Part shown: positions 1 through 11,000 of the stretch, in pieces
Numbering within the stretch: the stretch's first letter is position 1
How the letters are laid out: every line of letters starts with the position of its first letter
From: Brugia malayi
Lineage: Eukaryota > Nematoda > Chromadorea > Rhabditida > Onchocercidae
Direction: 5' to 3'
NCBI RefSeq assembly: GCF_000002995.4
Contig: NW_025062477.1
Location: 8,280,649-8,344,648, forward strand
DNA length: 64,000 bases
Notes under the pieces: generated by a model
Databases searched by the model: none
The model's input: the letters and a program-made list of their open reading frames with translations, nothing else
What the model was told of the DNA's origin: nothing
Program-made: the position numbers and the translations under genes

Positions 1-37
1 TTACGAGATTCGTGAAAACTACTTTTCTTTTTTCTAG

Positions 38-619
38 GATTTCACAGAAAATGTATTATCATCAGGAGCAGGACTTGATACTACATCATCTATATTTGTT
101 GATGGTCCTCCAGCAAATAGCGAGCAGATTTCTAAAGCCGTACTCTCTGAATGTCAACCAAAACAACTGCAGGTGGAATCTCATAATGAAAAGTGAGGTG
201 TTCCCAGAGTTTGTTGGAAGATTGATTTGCACAGATCGTATTTATCTTCTTGGCGGATAATCATATTGATAGCAATAGAACAAATTTAAAGAAATATAAG
301 TCAGAGTTGGATAGGTTATTCGAAAATATCTCTTTAGATTAATATTCGCAACTTCTGTTCGATTTTTGATTACTAATTAGAATTTGTTCTTTTTAGATTG
401 CACGTTGATTCAGCACTATCATTTGAAGCCCTTACTAAGCAGAAGAGTGCAGTGGAACAACAGCAATTTGCAGGTAAAGTAATTGTTCAACGACGTCGTA
501 AGACCAGTCGTCGTATGCACGGTTCAATGGGATGTGCAGGTCGGAATCGTTTGAATAAATCGAGTTTAGGACAACCAGTAGTGCGAATGAGTTATCGTTC
601 TGGTACTGCTTCATCTTGA
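38..619 (+). CDS. 3' end of unidentified gene (last two exons)
   Basis: Two exons, 38-192 and 397-619, join in phase 2 with good acceptors (TTTCTAG, TTTTTAG) and a GTGAGG donor. They give a C-terminus of about 125 residues ending in TGA at 617-619. The first part is acidic and Ser/Thr-rich (begins DFTENVLSSGAG). The last 50 residues are strongly basic, with an Arg-rich patch (VQRRRKTSRRMHG) and a Ser/Gly tail (RSGTASS). No enzyme motif is visible; the basic tail would suit a nuclear or nucleic-acid-binding protein, but that is only inference. The gene starts left of the window. I do not recognise the family. Confidence 0.6.
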
Positions 620-2960
620 CCACTCAGTTCAGGGTAATACATTTATGGCAAAATTGCTGATGCAATATTTTCGATGAAATATTTTTGGATATTATTGAAA
701 AAAATTCAGAAAAAAAGAAATCTTTTTAGCAGATTTTGTTTTTATCGGTTTAATCTTATGTTCTATTTGATAATTGTTCCGCTGTTTTTCCTCTTCATTT
801 TTAAATCTTCAGAAAATTGACACTTTTCGAGAAAAAATTAACTTTTTTTGAACACAGAGATCTCGTCGGCATCTGTATACTCTCCATATCTCGTCTTTGT
901 TATTGTCGTTATCAGTGTTAATTTCCACTCCATTCTGCTTCTGATTATTCGTTTTGTGCAGATGTATTTTTGGTTTTGTTCAATCTCTGTCTTTTTAAAT
1001 CACTTCTCTAACTCTGTCTTGGCACTGATCATGAATGTTTCCCATATTTTAGTGTTTCCAATACAATCTTTTTTGACATTCTAGGAAGATTCTTGTTGGA
1101 GAGAATTACTCGGGTTAGAAAAATTTCCATGTGATGAAAAAAAAACTTAACTAAGGTCGATGTTACTGTCCCATCGTCTTATATGGTTTCGGTTATTTCA
1201 CTTCTTTTATTTCTTCCATTTATTAGTATTGTGAATGTGTGTTTATTTGATTTATTTGCGCTTTTTCTTTTTTTTTTCTTTATTAGAAAATAAATAAAAT
1301 TATGAAAAAAATCAGTTTTTTAAAACTCTTTTATTTATTGTATCCTATACTATATTTTTCTTATTTCTTTTACTGGTTTTAGCTGCCTTTGTTTGATGAT
1401 CAAAAGCTTTTTTCTCGTCAAAAGACTTTGATGGCCTCACTTTTTTAATCCATAAATTTTAGTGAAAAAATGAAGAACGAATTGCCTCAGATTATCTGAA
1501 ATAAGTTCAAGATTAATATATTTCATTAAGTTCTGTCTTTACTATTTTTTCATTTTTATGCATGGAAATTCCTGGATTTTTGTTCATCCAACAAAAAAAA
1601 AATATTTGTCTTTCTTTCCTTTCCTTTTATATTGTATTAAAACAAAGGTTGTACGTTTTATTGCTAGCTATCATTTACTCGCATTGCTTCATTATCTTCT
1701 AGATCAACATTTACAGTGGAAGTGTTTCTCTATGATTGTGAATGTTCAATTCATGATTTTTCTTGTAATTTTGGCATTCACAGCATATAAGTATTGTTCT
1801 ATAGATTTCATTTGCAGAAGTAGTCACTTTTGGTTCCGATCATTTTGTTTCTCTATTGTATTATAGTATCGAATGCTTTCTTATTTGTGATCCGTAACCT
1901 GCCAGATTTCCGCTAGTTTAGACTTTTTCATTCTGCTAGTAACCAGCCACGTGTGAATCTTACTGGTAATAAGCAAAAAACGTGTATTCCACCCCGAACT
2001 TTGGCCTCACTCTTTGTACGACATGAGATCACTAAATTTGATTGTTATAAGAAAAAAGAATTTTACTACATGGAAAGAAAATTGTACAAATTTTGGAGGA
2101 CTTTTTCGTCGAATTCCTAGGCACTACTTCCGAGGTTTTCTTTTTTATTTTGTTTGCGAGCAGAATTTAAGGTAAGTGATTCCGTTGTAAGTCTGAGTCA
2201 AATTGCTTTATCAACATGTTATTTCTTTGTCTCGTCATTTTCTCATCAAAGAAAAATGCCTTGCTCAATGTTAAGCACATTTAGTGCGTGTTTTAATGGT
2301 GCACTCTATGCAACTTCACCGTGCTATAAATTTTAGAACAGTGTTCACGACATATCAATACGTTGTTTTCAGTATCCCTTTGTTGTTTTGGAAAAGTGAT
2401 ATCCTCAATGAAATTTTTTTGATGATGATGTATATGCATTTAATTCGAATTCGAAGATTTATTTGTGACATATAGAACGAGCGTGCAACACTTAATTTCC
2501 TTGTAATGGTGAATACTTTTCTCCGTAAGACTTCGAAAAATAGGTGAATTATTGATAGCATCATTATCCTCTCACATGAATAATTTCTTGTTTCTCTAGA
2601 AGGTAGAAGCTATTTATATCTATGGTCTACAAATCGATATATGAAAAATCTAGGCAAATTATCTTGATTAGATACAAATTTCATCTATTCCAAGAACTGC
2701 CTAGATCTTCATTCGATATGTGAACCTTTCGCAACCTTAGATGAAATTGAAGTTTACTCCCAGAATAAATAATATAAAAGTAGTTAACAATGATAAAAAC
2801 TCGCCGACTCACTGAAATTTCAAGGAAATCGACTTTCCTCAAACCATACAGAACATTCACTCAGTTCTACTTCGTGAAGACCACACATAACACTGCGAAA
2901 TTGTCGACATCACTAAAAGATTTTCAGGCATTTCATACAATAACCTTAGAATATTTTATT
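620..2960. other. Intergenic / 3' UTR stretch with one orphan exon-like ORF
   Basis: AT-rich sequence between the end of the first gene and CK2 beta. An AATAAA-type signal near 1289-1296 could end the upstream transcript. Short ORFs here have no family resemblance, except the open stretch at 1918-2118, described separately. No repeats of note. Confidence 0.5.
1918..2118 (+). other. Orphan exon-like open stretch
   Basis: After a CTAG acceptor-like site there is an open frame of about 66 codons with no ATG at its start, ending in TAG near 2116-2118. The predicted peptide is basic and aromatic (for example KFDCYKKKEFYYMERK) and has several Arg/Lys pairs, unlike the low-complexity translations of nearby intergenic DNA. 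It could be a terminal exon of the upstream gene (alternative 3' end), a decayed gene, or chance. No family recognised. Confidence 0.2.
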
Positions 2961-5067
2961 TCATTTAGCAGTAAACGGTGACATATTGACCCCAATTGTT
3001 GGTGAGCCGTTGTTCACATTACCATTGCACTGGCTTTGCTGGTACTGTAAAGTGTACGCAGTAGGGTGTATTTTGAAACCATACAATCTGAAATTATGAA
3101 AACTAAGTTTTCGGTATTTTTTTCGTTTTTGCTCTCTATTGCATATATCTTGATATGTTTTAAAGTTAGACGGGCTGGAAAACCCCTATATCCGAATGCA
3201 TTAGACAGAGAGAATGATCACTAAAAAAGGGGGTCACATAATCAAACCAAGTTACGAACAAACTGATTAAAAGCGTTAAATGCTAAGAACGCATGCAAAA
3301 GATCGAAAAAAAAAACTATATAATTTCAACCAGATGCTATTTTACATCTAATTTCACAATACAGTACATCATTTCAAATAATTACTACCGTAATTTGAAT
3401 TTAAAATGGCAAGCTTTACTAAAATCCGACTCAAACTTTTCTTAAAACTGCAATCTTGGAGCCGAAATCACGAATTATGAGACAAACAGTAGCTATTTGC
3501 AGTTCCAAAGGAAGCAACTTATACCGTGGAACGAAACTTGTTGCGGGTCGCTTTGGTCTCTCTTCCGGATGCACAAAGAAAAGCATGTGAGGAAATCCTG
3601 TACCAAAATAAGAACCATCAGTATTCTGATGCTTTGATGACTTTGGCACATAAACGTCGCAACAACGAGGACAGTAGAGTTTAACCATTGATTCGCCAGG
3701 TACATCCGAAAGACCTAAAATGAGATTTACATTATGGACCTCCAAAAAACAAGGATTGTCCATATCAGTTAAAGCCTTACCTTTAACCAATAATAAAAAA
3801 GAAACATAACCAACCTGACTGAGAAGAAAAGCTAATTCGTCTTAATAGCTTTACTACTTACAATCTAAATATTTGAATTTTGTTTGAACAAAAAGAGAAA
3901 AACGAAAAGTGAACAAGCTAAAATAGAGCAGATGGAAAAAAGAACAAGAGAAGAGATGAAGTAGTATATTTCAATTTTCGTTTGATCCAAATGAATCTTG
4001 CAGTTTATGAAACTGCTGCAAAGAAGCAAAAAAAAAAAAAAAAAGAAATTTTAAATCTTCAAAAAAAGTAAAATGAAATTGACCTATTGGTAGCATTGGT
4101 TGATTCTCGCAATAAACACGAGGACATACGCCAAAGTCATGATCATGCCACTTGTCAATCATTTGCTGGATTCCGCGATTTGTAAGAATATAGCGAGCAT
4201 GAATTAATCCATAAAGCATTTCAGCAGCTTGCTCAACTAAATCTGACTGGTTCGGATTGTCTTCAAAGTCGTCATCTTGAAAAAAAGGGAACTAAGGCAT
4301 GACTTGCAGCTTTCGAAAAGTTGATTTATACGACCATATTTTTATAGTTATAATCTCTTTATTAAATGTTTTACTCAGTTGTAAAACGAAAAATGGAGAT
4401 TTCTGCAACTATTAATCGCTCCATATCCAAAAATTTCCAGTAGAATAGGTACACTGGCCACAGTTAGTGCAGATACCAAGTATTAAAAATTAGTTTTCAT
4501 ACAAGAAAACAAAATTAGTTTTCAGCTTATATACAATTACAATTTTTTAAAATCAATTACAATTTAAAAAAAAAAAGAACCTGGTTCTAAATCCAAAATC
4601 ATATCAAGTGCTTGCCGGTAGTGTGGAACTTGCTCATTGAGACCAGTTAAATTAAACTTATCTTGGATATATTCCTCGTCTACCTGAAACATAAAAATAC
4701 AAGAATACAACAAGTAAGCTGAGAAAAAACGCCCATAACAGAAGTTTTAATGCAATAATTTACAAGATCACGTAACAATGCGATGTCCTTTCAATTCATC
4801 GTACAGTACAGTATTCGATACTAAAGGAAACAGAACAATAACGATGCAATAAACCTAGAGAACTGTTTATTAACTACAACTGAATGAACCGAATTGCAGG
4901 CTTGACTTATTCCTCGTTCTTTGTACCACGCCAAACTCTCTATAAATTATTACGAAGACATTCACTAAAATTTTTAGGAACTTTTAATAACTGACCTCAC
5001 AAAAGAACTCATTTCCTCGTAGGCCGCAAAACCATGTGATCCATGACACTTCCTCTGAACTACTCAT
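2961..5067 (-). CDS. kin-10: Casein kinase II regulatory subunit beta
   Basis: Five exons (5067-4996, 4683-4581, 4275-4084, 3714-3525, 3087-2961) splice without a frame break into 227 residues. The start [15 protein letters not shown] is the canonical CK2 beta N-terminus, carrying the autophosphorylated serines. The acidic loop (about residues 55-64), the RGI...DFG.CPRVYC segment and the CPRC pair form the four-cysteine zinc finger that dimerises CK2 beta. The core ends with [12 protein letters not shown] as in other animals. Length is close to the usual 215. The last 30 or so residues differ from the vertebrate tail: Gln/Asn-rich and lacking the KTIR end. The protein dimerises and joins two catalytic alpha subunits into the CK2 holoenzyme. 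Three-kilobase divergent gap to the deubiquitinase gene. Confidence 0.97.
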
Positions 5068-6082
5068 TTCTGAACCGGTGTGATGAAGTTGCGACCTTTC
5101 CACTATTGCTCGTCTGCTAAATGCAGTTCGATTTAAAAAATTACTGAAATTATTCTTCACTGTCCTATCGATTAACATTTGCCAATACTCATTCTATGCT
5201 TAATTTCCTTCTTAAAAGTATTTAAGAATAGTTTGCTCAACGGCTTACTAATATATTGATTCTGGTTCGGTTCCAGATGAGATCATACACTGCACTATAA
5301 TTGCTATCAAATAAGGACAAACTGACTTAAGTCTCCCTCCACCTTACTCTTCACCCACCATTTCACCTATTCCCCATACCCAACCCACGCCGTCATTTAC
5401 CCAACTGAAATAAAACAGCAAACTCATGGAATTCAAAAGTGGGAAAGCATGGCCCGGCGAGATGGTAATAATGTAATATCGCTGCTTAGATGTGAGACAA
5501 TTATAAGATTTAGATGCCTTCGCAACTACCACTGGTTATCAAAGTATGTCGCAATCAAATTATTATTTATGACCATAGATATGATATCAACTCATTACTT
5601 ATGACTACAAATTTTTGGATGAAAAGCTCATCCATAGTTTACAGCGCAACTTATTGAATGTAAATCATTCAATAAATTGCTTATTTTTTTCATTCTTCAT
5701 TTCATGCAAAACAGTGAAAATTTTAGCATATATTTAATATTTTAGTTTTTATAAAAGCTGCAAGAATGACAATAACTGAATAATTGAATCTTCGGTGTTA
5801 TCGATTATAAATAGAAGAATCCTGAGATGGTTTGTGCTCTATTCCATTAGTATACTGCTCTACTCCTTTTTCTAATTGTAGAATAAAACCAAAAGCATAT
5901 TATTAATGGTGTTGATAACAATTATTATTGGTTAGAAACACCTGATTAATTACTCCAAAAGGACTGTATTTTGCTACTTTCTCTCTATAGTTATGACCAC
6001 ATTTTCCTTTGTTTTTCATCAACACTTTGAATTTAACTCGCATTTTTTGTAATTCAAATAGTTAAATAGTATTATAGTGTAG
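5068..6082. other. Intergenic, upstream of CK2 beta
   Basis: AT-rich DNA serving as the 5' flank of the minus-strand CK2 beta gene. No exon-like stretch with splice sites that I can support and no repeats. Confidence 0.5.
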
Positions 6083-8062
6083 CAGATGTTCCAAATTCTA
6101 CCAGAACAATTACTTCACCGCAGGAATCTGAATTGAACAGAAGGAAGTCAGGTTCTAATTTGTTGATAAATGTATTTCAGAAGTTCATAGTTGGTCGTCG
6201 TTTAATTTGTTTCATTATGATTCACAGTGAATGATGTTGTTAGTTCCCTCTTACATTTAGATTCTTAAACCGTACTGCATAATGTTACCTCGCTTAATTA
6301 TATTAAGTCATTTAGTTTGGATGAAATTAAATTATGAGATTAAAAAGCATCAAATTTATTAGCTAATTCTGGTTACACTGCGTAAGTAAATAATTTGATC
6401 CGAGCTTACAATATCACACAAAATGTAATGCCATACAATTCAAGCTATATGATGTATCAATCATGCCAAGTTCCGAAATGTCAAGCAATGCAAAGGAATT
6501 CTTCCGTCAATTTACGCTTTGTCTTAAAAAACCTTAAAACATCGGATAATGGGTATTGAATGTAAAGAACTAATTATAATATATCTTAATTTTAACTGTA
6601 ATAACAAATTCATTTTCGTTATCAAGATTATTCCATCCCAGATGTGATCCACAAGTTTTAAGGACTGAGCCTTTACACCTTTTGCCATTGTTTGATGAGC
6701 CTTCAATAAAACACCAGCGGTAAGTTCGGTAGCAAATGAAGCCAAATTATTTTCATTCGTTCTTCGACAGTGCAACCTCAGTCATTGCATAATCAATTGG
6801 TTATTTATTACTGAACTTATGACCTCAGAGATTCTATTTACTTTGTCAAAATACAATTTATTGATAATTATTGGTAAGTGAAAAAAAAAACTGTTTCCAG
6901 ATTTAACATTAATTTAATAAATGATAGTTTTGTGATGAGATAAACATGTACCAAGAGCACATTCCCGTACCAATGATAGCACAATATTATTGTATCGATT
7001 TTTCGAGATACAGTCAGACAGGAAAAGTATTGAATACTAATCCTGACGAATTAGTTAATAGGAAAATGAGACTTTTAAGACATCACAACATTTTTGTGAA
7101 TTTATGGTTGTTGACTGTGTTCGTTACTCAGTAAACTAAATAGGCATGCAGTTAAAAATACTAAATGTACACTTCCCTCCATTCTAGTCCAAAGTCTACA
7201 AAATTCGTACAATAACTTGGTTTGTCTCGGTTTGGCAACAACTGAAAAAGGACGGATTGAAACTTATAAAACCAATCTTTTTTTGGTGTACCTGAACCAT
7301 CCATCAGAATGGATGTTACAATACCGAAAGCAACGTTAACAGATTTGAAAAGAATTTAGGGTATGATAAAAGGCATTCCATTATTAATTAAGTGTACTTG
7401 AAAGTCAAGTTTCTAGCTAGAGATACCTCACTGAAAGAAATCAAATGTATCTACCTGACCAATTAGATTTATCCCTAACACTTATTGTCAAATTTTCACA
7501 TTGACTAAATTTCAGCTGGGAATATGCACTCTCTCCTTTTCCTCCTCATCAGTCAACTTATCAATTAGAAATCAAGCATGCAAGAATATGTACAATTTAG
7601 ACTTTTTCAATTGGCGCAATTATTCGTCGAAATATTCACGAAAATTTAAATTCGAAACTGGCGCCAGATGCTTGGAATGACAGCATGATCAGTGATTTGC
7701 TGAAAAGAATGAGTGTGAGGGATAAGTATTGGTTGCTTTCCTTGGTGGACGGGGTTTTATTTGTGGTGAAATGTTGAGGAGTGTCTTCCTATGAACAATG
7801 GGTAGTTCGTTTCATTGGTCCAATTGAGATGTAGCAATTCAGATCTATATGGCAATTACTGACCATTCATGCAAATCATAATGAAATATGCACAAATCTT
7901 CTAAAAAGGAGATGATCACTGCTAATTCCATTGATCTTATCCCTGATTGATCTTTGATCCTCTCATCGACAGAATCATTATTGGGTACGTTTAGTTGAGA
8001 CGAACAGTGTGGAAGAAAACAGTGGAAGAATTGGGCGTTGTCTGTTAATATTTGTTTGTTAA
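6083..8062 (+). other. Possible unrecognised gene or gene relic with Tudor-like pieces
   Basis: Several plus-strand open pieces are flanked by splice-like signals. 6083-6151 (TGTAG acceptor, AG/GTTCTA donor) encodes a Ser/Thr/Glu linker. 6630-6711 has a CAAG acceptor and a perfect CG/GTAAGT donor. 7601-7777 (ATTTAG acceptor, ends TGA) contains APDAWNDSMISDLL. 7973-8062 (GACAG acceptor, ends TAA) contains HYWVRLVETNSVEE. The last two loosely resemble the flank of extended Tudor domains (W-x-x-x-[AM]-I-x-x-L, then V-x-L-V-[DE]-T). I could not connect the pieces in one frame, and the 6.5-6.78 kb stretch is open on the minus strand too. A decayed gene is as likely as a live one. The final TAA lies only 18 nt before the next gene's ATG. 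Confidence 0.22.
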
Positions 8063-8074
8063 TCTCTTAGTGGA

Positions 8075-8081
8075 TTTTAGA
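8075..8081 (+). promoter_or_regulatory. Candidate trans-splice acceptor at deubiquitinase start
   Basis: A TTTTAG acceptor-type hexamer abuts the ATG at 8081, and a second (CTCTTAG) lies 11 nt upstream. In nematodes a 3' splice site directly before the start codon commonly receives a spliced leader. No cis exon in the right phase was found upstream. Confidence 0.4.
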
Positions 8082-11000
8082 TGGCAATCGAAAAATTGCA
8101 ATCCAATGAATTTATAGTTAAGGTATTTTTTTTAATTACCAACTTTTCAATGTCACTATTATTCCATGCTGATGAATAGCTGATCTCAAAATTACTGATT
8201 TATAATTTTATGAGAGAAATCCTTCTTGAAAAATTCTGGTAAATAATTTCATAGAACCTTAAGAAATATGTGTTTGAAAATGAAAAATTTATTTATGCTA
8301 ATTACAGTGTTAGTTTTAGGTACGCAGAGGCCGTATAGATCAGCCAGTATTCATGAAGAAAAAAGCCGTTATGACATTCAATCGTGATCAAAAAGACATC
8401 ACTTTTCTGTACGACAACTGCTGCACCGTATGTTTTGTGTTTCGCTGATTTCTAAATTTTTACCTAATTTTAAGTTGATATGGTGCCTTCTCTTCTTACC
8501 ATTTTTTGAACTCCAATATTTTCGCATTGTTCTCTTTAATCTTATTACGGCATAGGTTTTTATGGTTTTTTTTAGATAGAATTTCATCGAAAGATCAATA
8601 GTGAATTCTTTTGTAAAAGAAACTGCATGCAAATTTTGCAGATATTAAAAACAAAGTTCATATCGCAAGTGCCTTGGTCGCCGCCACGAGGATGCAAGCT
8701 GCGATTTATATCAGACATTCGAAATGACGAGGAAATGATTTTGGAATTTGAAAATCACGAAAAACTGATAGAAGCATTCTCAATTTTAAAGAACAAATAT
8801 TTGGGTATTTGGGCATCATATCTAATCTTTTATAATTTTTTTTATAAGCAAAAATGCGAACTATTTATAGAGTTTGGTTTCAAACTTTGTAGACTTGCTG
8901 TCTATTAGATGATAAGTCTTCGGCTGAAAAACTCATGTAGAAAATTTTTTGTGTATAAGGAATGTAGTTTTGTGAGTTCTTATTGCAGAGCGATTGCAAT
9001 TTGTATTCTCGAGTGAAGTGCACAGTGGTCGTGGTTTGCATACAACTAATGTTGGGAGCAGGACGGAAACATCTGCTAAGTTAGTTACATTTTCATTAAA
9101 ATTATACTCCTGATTTTGTCTTATGCGAAAATTATGCCTTTTTCAGTTACGAAACACTTTCAATGCTTGTTGAGTCTCGACGAAGTCGCGTTAAAAATCG
9201 TTAGTTTTTTTTTTTTTTTTGTTTTGTTTCGGAACTTTCATTCCAACACAGCCCCTTTAAATCAATTTGAAATTATCGATCACATTGCTTGGTTAATTGA
9301 GTAGCTTAAACTCTGGCTGAGAGATCAGAATTGTTTTTTGAAACATAGATTGCATAATAATGTGATAATATGTATTTAGCATTCAAAAACGTATGCTTTT
9401 GTCATGTGTAATCTAATGATGTAGCTTATTTACGTCATTTCTATAATCTTATTCTTCTTTGTTTTGGATAAATCGAAACAACGTCTTATTTATAGCAAGT
9501 TAACTTAATGAAAGTAAAAGAATTTCCAAAAGAGCATGGTTAACATTCGTAATTAACAGCTTGATCTGCCAGAAAAATCACATTCGTGTGTCGAAGAAAC
9601 AAAAAAAAATCCTTCTTTTTATATTTCATGATGTTGAAAATTGCCTAATTTTCCATAGTGCAAAACAATGTTGAGATATCACTTTTTAGTTATAGAAATG
9701 TTCGAACGTTTGGCATTTTCACCACCAACTTTAAAGCGATCCAAACAATCTGAACCACGAAATGAGTTGACAATAGAAGAACGAGTAAAGCCATCACCAT
9801 CAACAGAAAAATATATTAAACCATTGTCTCTCCAGTAAGTATTTGAAGAGCAAAAGTGAGGTAAGCAACACCTATATGTTTATTTTTAGGTTTATTTTAC
9901 AAGTCATTTTTATAATTGTTGCTTTAACATACAGATTTGGAGAATCAGAGGAAGTTAAGAAAAATCGGCGTAATCCAATTTTTGTCGAGTATAACAAGGT
10001 AGGGAATCTCTTCTTTTAGTACTTGCACTTTTCATCGTTTTGTCTCGGATTCGTGGATATCTATTGCAGAGAGAACATACTCCGGTGCAGTTAACACCAG
10101 CAATGCGCACATTGGATGATTATCAAGTCAACAAACCAACTACTTCCAAAGAAAAGTTTTCTGGGTAAGTTAATTTACTTCATAGTTAACGAAAATAATT
10201 CTATGCAGCACTGAATACATTAGTGATTAGTCACCATCTTCTTAATGTGCAGCAACACATCCCTTCATTACAACATAAAATTTGTGAACTGCTTGGTTTT
10301 TGTTATTCAGCAATTGGAAATACAAGTTGCTTTTAGCTTCTAAGATTTTTCAGATCCATATTATTTTTTGAAAGGATATAATAATAATGGTTAAGCTAGC
10401 TGCGAAATCTCCTACACTGTCCTTTTCTAGTTTATGTTTTCCTTCAAAAAATACAATGCGTGCAAAAGCTAAATTTTTTAAGATTTGCTAATCTCGGCAA
10501 CACGTGCTACATGAATGCGATGCTACAGGGATTGTTTGCCATGGATATTTTTGTTAAGGATCTTTTCAGACTTTGTAAGAAAGCTCAGAATCGTAAAGTG
10601 AACTTGGATAAAGTAATGCCAATGAGTTTGTATGTTTTGTTTTTGCGGTTAATGGTAAAAGGAGGTCATCATCTTATAAAATTTTTCCAAAGATGTACTA
10701 TTAATGGGAATGCAACGCTCAGTTTTGTTTATGACAAAAGTGAGAGCTAATTGTGGAGATCATTTTGTCAATATTTCCATTTAGAGCACTTTCGAGTCTT
10801 GCAAGTATACGAGACAATACCTCAGATCATCAAAAGCGAAAACTGTTGACAGCAGTGAAAGATGTGTTGCCGTTTAAAGGCAGTGCTCAGCAAGTTGGTA
10901 ATTTTGTTTCAATCGAAGCCACGAAGTCCATTTTTCGATTTTTTTTAAAAAAAAGCTCTTCATGCAATACTCAAATCTCACTCATTTAGTAAATATCAAC

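Noticed and set aside
2154..2475. Two overlapping plus-strand ORFs
   Set aside because: Low-complexity, hydrophobic translations with no splice context or family match; consistent with AT-rich intergenic DNA.
8989..9079. Extending the fourth deubiquitinase exon to 9079 (GCTAA/GTTAGT)
   Set aside because: The frame is open to this donor, but its phase does not fit the acceptor at 9690 or 9696. The donor at 9013 does, so 9012 is used, with this junction flagged as uncertain.
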